Shown one piece after another: positions 40,685 to 50,512 of a stretch of DNA of 64,000 bases. Positions within the stretch are counted from its first letter, which is position 1, and the number at the start of each line of letters is the position of its first letter. A model generated the notes under the pieces. It was given only the letters and a program-made list of their open reading frames with translations. It had not been told where the DNA came from and did not search any database. A program made the translations under genes and the position numbers. The stretch is from Azolla caroliniana (Eukaryota > Polypodiophyta). The stretch spans positions 23,622,001 through 23,686,000 of the forward strand of contig JBHGNT010000003.1 in the NCBI GenBank assembly GCA_043228905.1, in the 5' to 3' direction.

Positions 40685-41310
40685 AGTTCCTTTTAAAACA
40701 GAGACTTGGTAGTACAATTCGATACATTATATCGAATTCATGTTTAAAGTTATTATTTATTATTTTTGGGTTTTTTTTGAAAAACAATTTGAACTTAATT
40801 TGATGAAAAAACCAGAGTTTTCATCACAATTCGATACAATGTATCGAATTCATGTTCAGAGTTTTTTTTTCGGGAAAAAAACAAAAAAACAAAAACAATT
40901 AATAAAAACTAATAAACAAAACAAAAACTTTAAACAGGAATTCGATACATTGTATCGAATTTTGATCAAAACTCTTTTTTTACACCAACTCAAGTTCAAT
41001 TTTTTTTCTCTGAACATGACTTCGATACATTGTTCGATTTGTGATGAAAACTCTGTTTTTTACATCAACTCGATATAATGTATTAAGTTCATGATTGAAA
41101 ATGTTCTTTTCTTTATAAATTAAAAAACTTTTTTAAACATGCACTCAAATTGTATTGAAATATCTGTTTATAAGAGAAAAAGAAGCATATCGATAATGCA
41201 AACAAGTATGTTGCACAATAAGATACCTTATGGTGAACATGTTCTTCATTGATCAACAAAAAATCAGTAACAATTGTGTTGATGGATTGGACCTTGCGAA
41301 TTCCGTTTAC
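40685..41310. repeat. palindrome array between units A and B
   Basis: Near-palindromes recur at about 40719 (TTCGATACATTATATCGAA), 40831 (TTCGATACAATGTATCGAA), 40940 (TTCGATACATTGTATCGAA), 41021 (TTCGATACATTG, then broken) and 41069 (CTCGATATAATGTATTAAG). Several are followed by TTCATGTTTA or TTCATGTTCA. The right part (41.01-41.31 kb) is a copy of 35.86-36.20 kb. I read the block as the right end of unit A followed by the left end of unit B. Confidence 0.8.
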
Positions 41311-42636
41311 ATATGGTCTATACAATATTCGTGTGATTCTCAATCACCACTTCAAACACTTTATGTTGATTTTCATAGTTTGGTTCATCTACAACAGAGA
41401 AACATTTATCTGGAACTAATAATGACAAGATGAGCATAACTATAAATGCTACAAATGCAAGAACTTAAGGTGGGGATTAATTTAATAGCTACAAATGTGG
41501 ATGTCCATGACCTAGGGCACTAAATTTGGATTGGTGGACGTAGTGATGCATTTAACACATTCGCGTTCACAAGTGGAAGGATTGCGCATTCCACTTGTAG
41601 AATCTTCTTGAAACTATCCAAATATACCCTCTCTACAAAAATTGGATGCACTAGTATCACATGTTCCACAACTTGATTAGAATTTGCAAATATAAAAATA
41701 CATGATAGGTCTACGAGTGGAGATCATTAGAAATCATGCAAGTTTGGACGTGTTGATAAGTTAATGTAGGCATAATAAAGTTCAACAATGGCTCAATATG
41801 TCACTAATGTGTGACATGGGAAACACTAAGTTAAAGACTTATATTAATTTGGTAAGTTTTACAAAAATATGAGGTGTACTTGTAACCATACTAATAAAAT
41901 GAGTTATAATTTATACTTTGACCCATACTTGCATGTATATAATTGTGGATAATGTAGGGTAGTGCACTTTAGGATAATGCGATTGAAATAACTAACTTAT
42001 TAAAGTATTTAATACTTGTATTTAAAGTTGATCTAATCTATTCCTCAGTTTGTTCGTATGGGATCAAACCATATGTATATAATTGTGGACAATGTAAGAC
42101 AGTGAACTTTAGGATAATGTGGTGGAAATAACAAACCTATTAAGGCTTTCATATTTGTATTTAAAATTGATCTAATCTATTGCTTAGGTGATTCACACGG
42201 GATCAAACTCCGAACGATAACGCTAGTGGAACTACAAGCGTATAAAAACATGCGGATAACGCTAGTGGAACCATTATCAACACACTACACAATCTAAGCA
42301 GCAATGGAAGAGAAACACAATAGTTTTAACAATAGAAGACAAAGATCCATAATAACAACATGGACAATCATGGCAACAATTCTACGACCATGTTATGTTA
42401 AGGTAAACTTTGACCAAAATCAGCCTCAATTTAAACTAATTCATGTTTCTCCATAAATTTGGTAGTCAGCAATGCACATGGTGAAACCAATGTCATAAGT
42501 CTACTAACCAAGTATATAAAAATAAAATTGAAACATATAGAAGATTATAAAGAATAGAATCCACCAAGTAAAACCCAAAATTTGTATTAATAATGTGAAA
42601 TCCAAACAATACATTTCGCGTTTTTAAAAGAGTCTA
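41311..42636. other. non-coding part of unit B, with a 143-bp tandem duplication
   Basis: No gene is supported. A duplicated stretch (about 41931-42067 and 42074-42210) shares TGTATATAATTGTGGA, ATAATGT, TTTAGGATAATG, ATTGATCTAATCTATT-like text and GGGATCAAAC. This interval lies 3' of the methyltransferase gene and inside the palindrome-bounded unit. Confidence 0.6.
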
Positions 42637-45600
42637 TTACATAGCAATCAAATCGTCAATGTCATTTTCTTCATCATCTTGTATAGAAGTCTCTTCGGCT
42701 ATACGTGCATTGGCTTCCCCTGTTAGCCGAGCCAACGAAATATCTTCTATAAGCTCATCATCAAGCTCGATTAGCTCCCCCGGTTCCCCAACCAACGGAG
42801 GAATAGGCTCTCGTAAAGCAGGTTGAAACCTTTCAGTATTAGTGAGATTCTTTGCACCGACCTCCTCGTCCTGGTCTGGGCACTCTTACAAAGCCTTAAT
42901 CCTCATGTTTATAAATATAACCTGCTCCTTGTCCTTCTCCAATGCAATAATGTTTCTAAAGAGCTTCAATGCACATGCAGACGTCGTTCCTGCGAAGAAA
43001 GTAACAAGAAGAATTAGTTCTCAAACAAAAAAGATTCAGTATTGGTTATCTCAAGATTGTTACCCTAGTTCGAGGAATACCTGTGCTAGAAAAGAGGTCT
43101 AATATCCAGTCTCCTTCGACAGAAAACATCTCAATCAAGTGCATCATAAGTCGTTGAGGTTTTTGGTATGGGTTGACAAGTCCCCATTTTGTCGCGGTGA
43201 CATGTCGCAATTTCCATGTCACTGTTGGATATACCAGCAGATTTGAACCTCCCACTTCATTAGAATTCTCCTTGATTCTTTGTTTCATAATTTCATTGAA
43301 GTAGCCAACCGTGATGTATTCAATGGCATTAACGAACCCAAAGGTTGGCCCTCTATTTACATTGGTTTTTATCCTATAACAAATATTACATCGAGTTAAG
43401 AATAGATTGAACAATCTTAAGAAAGGCAATATAGTGAATGAGACATATAAATAATCCTTACCACGCAAGGTTCTTGATGCCATGCCAACGAGATCTCAAA
43501 CCTTGAGCTACCGAGTACCCTTGGTCCATACTATGAAAGACAACTATTCTCCACAAGGATGCAGTCGTTAGCTCAACAAAATCCTTGACCATCTTCTCCA
43601 ACTGTTTAAACCTAAATGGTTCATCGTCGTATGATGACCCTGCCATTTGAAATCCGTAAGGAATATCAACAATCATTAGTGTATATTCCTTCTTTGGCAC
43701 TTTTTGGATCATGTCAACAACATCGTCGCAAACCACATTGTAGTAAAGATGTCTCGTAATATCTTTTTTGTGGCTAAATTTTTTGAAGGAGCCATCTTCC
43801 TCCATTTCGTATGCCTTGACTAAGTGACGATCCTTTTCTTTTCTGGCTCTCTCGAGATGTGCAAGGAAGGATGTCGCGAAATCGTGTATATCCTTAACTT
43901 CTCCTTGTTTCTTGCCACAACACGGTTTCTAATAGAAGCAATAGGACATCAAGTTTTATTATACAAGCTCTACATATAATGAAAGGTTAATGAAAAACCA
44001 CCAATACTAACCCAATCCTTGAATGTAATAAAATAATCCGATAACGCCTTATATGAAGACGTTAGAGGATAATCCTCGGTCACTTGTTCCCAATTTATAC
44101 ATCCAAGTTGTTTCATCATAACTTCTTGGATCTTCATGTACACCTTATGACTGTGAACTTAGAAAACGTGATTAGAACTTTCAATTGCACCATATTGACT
44201 TCAATATCACTATTTGAAAGACTTACTTATTGAACTCAGTGACCATTTCTTCAAGGCTTAAATCTTTGGCCACAACCCTTGACAAAACAGACACAAGAAG
44301 CTGCTCGTCCTTAATACCTTGCATCACTCTCCACAAAGACAGCTTCATGTCATCAACCGCTTCTTCAATTGTCAAATCAATTTTTTTGGTCGCTTGTGAC
44401 TTTAATTCTAGTTGAGGGTCTACCTTACATTTCTTTTGTCGTTGACCCTTGACTTCCTTATTCTCCCACATTGAGAAGATTTGATCTTGTAGGTCCCATA
44501 CTTCTCCATCTCTAAAGGCCAGTTGAAACCAAGTCTCATATTTTCGAAGACCATCAAACTTAACATTATCATCTACCACAATGCCGACTTCATGCAAGCA
44601 TTGACGTCATAGGCCTAGATGTAGCTTCACACCAAACTTTTGTTTGACGTCCAAATACTCTTGGTGGAAGAACTTTATACGCTCAATCGATGACATTTTC
44701 TGCCTATAGTCATTATCATTATTGTGGTCCCATGCCAACAACTTTGCCTCTTCAATTGTGAGACCCACGTAAATTTTGCACTCGGCATACTTGAAGAAGA
44801 AAGTCGTTGGATGTTCTCTGACAAGTTGCCGACGTGCCTCCGCCGAATGTGATCCACCAATGACAAAATAATTATATTGATCATGCTTTCTTATATCGAA
44901 ATCTTCAATGGTTTCACATTCTTCAGGATCCACCATAACAATAAAAGGCACAACGGTAGCATGTGGATTAATTTTCATTTCTTTCTTGAGATTTTGAACA
45001 TGCATTCGGTGTGGCTCTCTAATCTCAAGTGGTCTTCGTCCTGTTTTTTCATCAATAGGGGGCCAATGGATGTGTGTTATAGGCAAATTAAACACTTGCC
45101 CCTTCCTTACCAGTTTATGCTGCATTAACTCTCTCCGTATCTTATTCTGCTCAAATGACAACACACCCGATGCAAGCTCAGCTCCTGGCATCCCCTTAGT
45201 GTGCTCATCTTCGTTTTCACTTGATGAGTTGGAGTCTGACATTTTACTCGTCTTCTTTTTTGTTGGCCTTGATTGTACTTTAGATGCCCTTTTCGGGGCC
45301 TTTACTGGGGAGGGCAATGGCTCCCTTAGAGTTACATGGCCTTGTATATAAGGCCTCAAGGTAACAATAAGGTTTTGTGAGCTTTCTAGATCTTTTTTGG
45401 TCCACAAGATTCCTTTACTAGAAGATCGTCAGAAAGGAATACTTTACGTACCCCCTTAGAGCACTCTATCATTACAAGTATGTTGGCCGAATCTGAATCT
45501 TCGTAGTCAAATAATAGAATACGGCCATACATAATTGCGGTTTCATTTTCAAGTTGCCCCTCCCCTTCTTCTTTGTTGTATACAACACGACTTTTTTCTT

Positions 45601-45858
45601 TGAGTCGACGTATTGCATACACCATTCCTTGTCCGTTAGATCACGGTTAGGAAGGTCTTCACCACCAATAACTGCTAGTAGTTTTTTTTGGCTGACCTCA
45701 TTGGGTGGTTGAGATTTTGTCTCCTTGTTGAAGAGAAGCTTTTTTCCTCTCTTCATGTTCTCAGGAGCTATTAGGGTATGTGTTTCAATTGGAGAGCCCT
45801 GTATGCGGAGCTTTATCTTCTTCACAAGTCGGTCTGGCAAGTTCTTAAACGACCTATT
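42637..45858 (-). pseudogene. ParB-like domain fused to beta-class N4/N6 DNA amino-methyltransferase
   Basis: Exons read leftwards: 45858-44227, 44012-44150, 43462-43928, 43081-43373, 42989-42637. All junctions are GT-AG and in frame. The N-terminal part has AIMYGRILLFDYED and CSKGVRKVFLSDDLLV (possibly BAH-like, unproven). A basic linker follows, then a ParB/Srx-like domain (VVPFIVMVDPEE, YNYFVIGGSHSAEARRQL, CKIYVGLTIEEAKLLAWDH). The methyltransferase has motif IV DIPYGF (about 43650-43665), then motif X/I text YQKPQRLMMHLIEMF and DWILDLFSSTGTTSACALKL, the last built across an intron. Motif IV before motif I is the beta class. The tail is acidic. Breaks are frameshifts near 45600 and 45410, TGA at 44607-44609 and TAA at 42886-42888; after the TAA the frame stays open 82 more codons. 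Phage and bacterial proteins have this domain order. DIPY, not DPPY, could alter activity. The true 5' end is not resolved. Confidence 0.82.
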
Positions 45859-46375
45859 TAAGAAAGGACATGCAAAAACATAAGTTAGGTGGTCACGTAG
45901 ATTAAGGTGTTATATTAAAATACAAATAATTAGACGAAGACAAAAACTAGCAGGCAATTTGTTGTAAACTATAAATATCAATCATGCATTGAGTGAACAT
46001 GGTAGTCCTTTATTCAGAAATCCATTCTAGTAAGGGCTATTCAACTTAGAAAAATATATATCTTAATAAGTATACAAGGATATATATTATCTTGAAGGGT
46101 AGGTATGGCTTACATTGATTCCATATCCATATTCTAGAGAATTTGCATATGATAGACTTGATTTTGGTATCGTAAAGGTAATTTGTGGGTCATTTTCTAC
46201 TATTTTAAGCTATACTAGGTCATAAAACCTCTATAATTAAGGTCGCAATTTGTTACAAAATATGGCAAATCTCCATAAAAAAAGTTTGATTTTGACAGAA
46301 AGTTTGATATCTTTTCACACAATACTAAATTGTTGCCCCAAAGACACAATATTCCTCTTTGAATTGTGTGTTTTA

Positions 46376-46645
46376 TACAGGAACTCGATACGGCGTATCG
46401 TGTTCATGTATATAGTTCGTGTCTATACATGAACTCGATGCAGGGTATCGAGTTCATGTATCAAACACATACTTTACACAGGAACGGTGTATCGAGTTCC
46501 TGTATACAACGAGAACTTTATACAAGAACTCGATACGCCGTATCGAGTTCCTGTATAATGCTTGTGTTTTATATAGGAACTCGATACGACGTATCCAATT
46601 CTTCTGTAAAAGACGTACATAATACAGGAACTCAATACGGCGTGG
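46376..46645. repeat. array of six palindromes, period about 49-52 bp, right end of unit B
   Basis: Units begin at about 46382, 46431, 46480, 46526, 46577 and 46629. The consensus is CTCGATACGGCGTATCGAG followed by TTCATGTATA or TTCCTGTATA. The third unit has lost its left arm and the last two are degraded. The core differs from the 36 and 41 kb arrays (CGATACATTGTATCG) mainly at the centre. The array lies about 0.5 kb upstream of the methyltransferase gene and ends where Ty3 gag sequence starts. Confidence 0.9.
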
Positions 46646-47010
46646 TACCGTCGTACCATTCTTCGGCCTCTGCCTGGGCCCTACCCGCTTCGTCCGGAAG
46701 GCTGACTAGCTCTGATTCTTTAGAATCCGGTTGCGTGCCAGACCTCTCTTCTTCCTCAACCATCGCCTTAAGAGCCTCGAACACTTCCCGAACCAAGGCT
46801 TCGACATCGAGCTTTGCCGATCCTTTTTGTTGCATGCCCGCTTCCTGCCGTGATGACACGCCGTCGCGCATTATCTTCTTTTTACTTTTCGCGAACCGCT
46901 CCTCGTCCATCCGTCGGCATACCCGTTCAACTTCCGACCAGTCCTCGGTAAGGCCATTTGCTCCTTCATCGTCTTCAAGCTCAATCCCGATGGCCTCCCA
47001 TTTCGCTCAT
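46646..47010 (-). pseudogene. Ty3 gag fragment, minus strand
   Basis: Minus-strand reading gives NGLTEDWSEVERVCRRMDEE and continues through KKKIMRDG into an acidic stretch (EALVREVFEALKAMVEEEER). The first part resembles DGLTTDWAAVKRVCGRFDKR of the gag at 51.05-51.11 kb, placing it in a related lineage. It runs opposite to the elements to its right. Confidence 0.6.
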
Positions 47011-47075
47011 CGACTTTGCTCTTGCTCCGGGAGCCGAGCAAGCCCCTATCATTTACACAATTTGTACAAGAGTGA

Positions 47076-47398
47076 GTGCACATGATGCACCCCGCCGATT
47101 CTTCTGATATTCCCCCGGTTTCTCACTATGGCCCAGAATCTTCACGACACCGTACTAGTTTTTCAAACGCGCATGGGGCCAATGCTAGGAAAGTTACGAT
47201 TCTGCTGGACACACGCTGGATAGGGCCATACTGGATAATTGGGGCAGAAAATGGGACCTTTTAGCTAGGTACCCTTGCCGGAGAAGTGTTATGCCAAAAA
47301 GTGAAAGGATTCCAACTGAGGCCTTACCTAGGATCTACACCCCCAAACCTGTTTCACACCGTAACGGAGATGGCGGATGGATCCCACATTAACCTGTA
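47076..47398 (+). pseudogene. 3' end of Ty3 pol (integrase C-terminal tail) of the outer element
   Basis: The frame reads LDTRWIGPYWIIGAENGTF, stop (TAG at 47262), LGTLAGEVLCQKVKGFQLRP YLGS, ending TAG at 47396-47398. This is the GPF-W-V/I...KGFQLRPY module found at the end of Ty3 integrases. The rest of the pol is missing to the left, so the outer element is 5'-truncated here. Confidence 0.75.
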
Positions 47399-47546
47399 GC
47401 CGGGACCCACGGGTAACAAATGTAACAGTAGTGTTCTACCAGTAACAGTTGGAAAAGAAAAAAGAAAAAAAAAGAGAAGATATTCACGACTATTAAAAGG
47501 ACATTATGCATGGACAAGTCCCAAAACAAGAACACGCATCGCCACG

Positions 47547-49832
47547 ATGTCACATAGGCCTATGAACCCTAATGCACAAAAAGAAGGGAACAGAAGGTTT
47601 TTTGCACATTACAGAAAACAACCTCCAACCTTCTCCTATCCTCGTTCCCCTCGCCCTTGTCGTGATCCTAGCTCTCCTCATGCTTCTCGCTCTCCTGCAT
47701 ACCACAGGCACCACGTATGGCGCAACTCACGTGCTTCATCGATCCTGCTCTCTCCGCACCAACCTTGTCCACCCACGATGTCGATCATCATCTCGGTAGC
47801 CTTGCGCAGATGGCTCCTGGAAAAGGGGTTTGAGGGGTACATCCGGGTAGCAGAAGCACCACCGCACCCCGATGCACTAGACATCGCCAGGAAGCTCAAC
47901 ATCGACACGGTGACGAATGCTAGTATCCGGAAGAAGTTGTGTCTATCTGCAATAGGCGAGAAGCACTTCGAAATTCCTCCATCTAAGAACTGGAGAGGTA
48001 TTTTGGACAATATTCGACATCCGCCAAGGCATATAGAACAAAGAAAATCCCGGATCCATTTTTTCGGGAGATTGTAAACTTCTTGCTGGAAGTCGTATGT
48101 GTACATGTTAACAGCTACGGAATACCAAAACAAAAGGCAGGCATTATCATTTACACATTCGAAGGTCGCGCCATAGATTGGGGAGTAATTACGGGACCAG
48201 TGCTACGAGGGGGACTTCACACATACCAAGCCAAAAAGAAGCTAAGGCCGATTATTCAACAGTACCTTATGGTACTGTTTCCACCACACAGACTCCCTGC
48301 TCCAGTGACTAGCAAACCTACACCCCCGCCACGATCTGCGAAACTGCGGCTAGCAGAATTGGCAACCATGGAATGGGAAGAAGAACCACAACCTTCCCCC
48401 TTCGTCGTGGAACCAACGCAACTAGATGAGACTATCAAAGCACCGACAACAAGGGGTGAGTAGGACCCAGAACTTAACTGCGGAAGCCCAAAGCCTAAGC
48501 GTCGTAGGCTAGATCAGAAAGATGGGCGTGGATTGGTAAAAGATACAGCCGCACTAGTCGAAACTTCCACCCCCACGGAACCCGCAACCACATTCGAGAA
48601 AATCCGTGAGCCACAATTGATCATTACGGCTCAGTCTCAACGTGGCAAAGGAGTGCTCACAGCAGAAAGAGAAGTCCTGAAATATGCGGACATTCTGGAT
48701 ACGGCCCATGAGTTCGGCACACTATTGCAGTTTGGAACGACATACGAACTCATGGAATTCCTGGCGACACAGCAGATCAAGGTGTCCTAGAGAATGGCTG
48801 AGGATCACGTTGAGCAACAAATGATTCAGCATGCACTGACAAGTACGACGGAAAGTGAAGATGAGGGGCCCCTTGCCAAGGTGGGCATAGAGCGTACCGC
48901 GGGAATGCGTCGTATGGGCATCGAATTACCTCCATTACATACGGCCCTGGTCGAAGTACATAGGGAATTGGCAAGAGTCAGTTCAGGCGACAAGGATATG
49001 GCAATTAAAAATAAAAATGTTTGGAAGAAAGTCAAGCTGACTCAAGACCAACTGTAGAAGGCACAAGAGCGCATTGCGCAATTAGAAAGCAACACGACTA
49101 TGACACAACATATCCCCGGACCTTACCCCAATAATAACGAGTTGAACACTTTACGGGAAGAGATGGAAGCTCAAACCGCCATAGCCGAAAAAGCGAAAAG
49201 GGCTACGCAGTTAGCCGAGACTGAGATCGACCGACTCCGCGCATAAGCGGATATCAGGGCCAAAGGAAGAAGGGCAGCCAAAACACTTGAGGATAAGCTT
49301 GACGCAGAGATAGCAGCCCATATCAGCACAAAAGAGGAAAAGAGGAAGTTGCAGGAGGAAGCAAAGAAGATAGAGGTCGTCATTGCGGGGCTCCGCAAGT
49401 TAATAGAAAGGAAGAAAGCATGGTACGATGAACAGATCATGCGTGAATGTGAACAGACACATCAGGTGGAAATCCGCCTGAACAATGAAATGGGACAGAA
49501 AGAGTCTCAGATATGGGCAAAGATGAAGAGTTGCTATGAGGAAGCAACAATGGCCAATAAGCGTAAAATTGAAAACCTCAAGAAGGCCCTGGACGAAGCA
49601 CAAGCCCATGCCCAAACGCTAACAGACAATGTCTGCATCCTCCTTCAAACAAATCGTGAGCGGTTTACAACACAATTGAAAGAGGCGTTGGACAAAGGAT
49701 GGGTAGTGTGGACTACGCAAGCACCGGAATTGCACACCTACCGGGTGGACTGGGAGAACCGCCGCAAAGAGGGCAAAGGCTTCTACAAACAAAATGAGGA
49801 GAGCATTGCGGCGGTACAAGAGGAGCTCACGT
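47547..49832 (+). pseudogene. extra ORF with coiled coil downstream of Ty3 pol, first part
   Basis: After pol, a long reading frame codes first for a basic Pro/Arg/His-rich stretch and LRRWLLEKGFEGYIRV. After a frameshift near 48080 it continues with IYTFEGRAIDWGVITGPVLR and then a long helical part rich in Glu, Lys, Gln and Ala (48.8-49.8 kb), typical of a coiled coil. In-frame stops are TAG at 48461, 48788 and 49055 and TAA at 49243. Some Ty3 lineages carry such an additional ORF between pol and the 3' LTR; its function is unknown to me. The frame is cut at 49832 by another element and resumes at 56327. Confidence 0.7.
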
Positions 49833-50468
49833 TGTCGTGAAGAAAACCGTCCACGAGCGGAATCGGTGCACCGGAGCGTAGAAACCGACTCTTCATGCAC
49901 GTGCGCCTTAAGTTGTACATAGGAGATCCTAGGTAGATTCGGTAGGTAGGGGGTAAAGGGGAAACGGCTCCTTCCTTGCCTATAAAAGGAGGGAGACGAG
50001 GAGGGTAGAAGCATCGCGGAGAGTCGAGGACGAAGTGCTGTCGGTTTGCGTGCGAAGGCTTCTCTCTCTCTCTCTTTCCGGTTGCAAACGCCATAGCTTC
50101 CTTCTGTGCAGGTTTCGGGAGGCTCGCGTTGCTCTGAGGAATGCCCGAGTGCTTCCGGCAGCACCTCCAACCTGCTCTTTCCCCTCTGTGCGTTTACGAG
50201 CAGGTATCGGCATCTGTTCGCCGGCCTGTTCGGTTGTAACCGACTTCGTGTTTGTTGTCTTCGTGTTCTTGTTGTTTGTCTTGTCAATACATACATACTT
50301 TCGTGTCTTTCTGTGTCGCTGTCCCACTCGCGTCTTTGCGTCGAAGGGCCGTGTCCCTGTGAATCTACGCTCGCACGTAGTGGGTCTCTTCTCTCTCTCT
50401 CTTACTCTTCGGTACAGGACCCCCGAGGTCCCGCCTCACTCCACGCATCCGCGAGGAATACCTCGACA
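49833..50468 (+). repeat. 5' LTR of the GC-rich Ty3 element
   Basis: The 636-base LTR begins TGTCG and ends CGACA, so its ends are short inverted repeats. A TATA box (TATAAAAGG) is at 49981-49989. Its last 150 bases (50319-50468) match 56177-56326 at about 146 of 150 positions. Flanking ACGT occurs immediately before (49829-49832) and after the far end (56327-56330). Confidence 0.88.
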
Positions 50469-50472
50469 TATT

Positions 50473-50490
50473 TGGTGAACCCGACGTGAA
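50473..50490 (+). promoter_or_regulatory. primer-binding site, complementary to tRNA-Trp
   Basis: TGGTGAACCCGACGTGAA begins four bases after the LTR. It is the exact reverse complement of the last 15 encoded bases of the tRNA-Trp gene at 27080-27151 plus the CCA that is added after transcription: 18 of 18 bases. The match ends there. Confidence 0.93.
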
Positions 50491-50512
50491 GGAGGCGGCA
50501 GAAGAGCAGAAG

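Noticed and set aside
44877-45351. Plus-strand ORFs of 83-93 codons opposite the ParB-like domain
   Set aside because: Shadows of the minus-strand gene.
45386-45625. A confident BAH-domain call for the N-terminal part of the methyltransferase gene
   Set aside because: Only a loose resemblance (YGRILLFDYED ... VRKVFLSDDLLV) and it lies between two frameshifts; recorded only as a possibility.
46376-46645. CRISPR-like array (regular short repeats)
   Set aside because: Eukaryotic context, the spacers themselves are repeated, and the repeat unit includes them. It is a palindrome-containing tandem repeat.
50486-50512. GTG at 50486 as gag start
   Set aside because: It lies inside the primer-binding site; the ATG at 50513 in the same frame is the ordinary choice.
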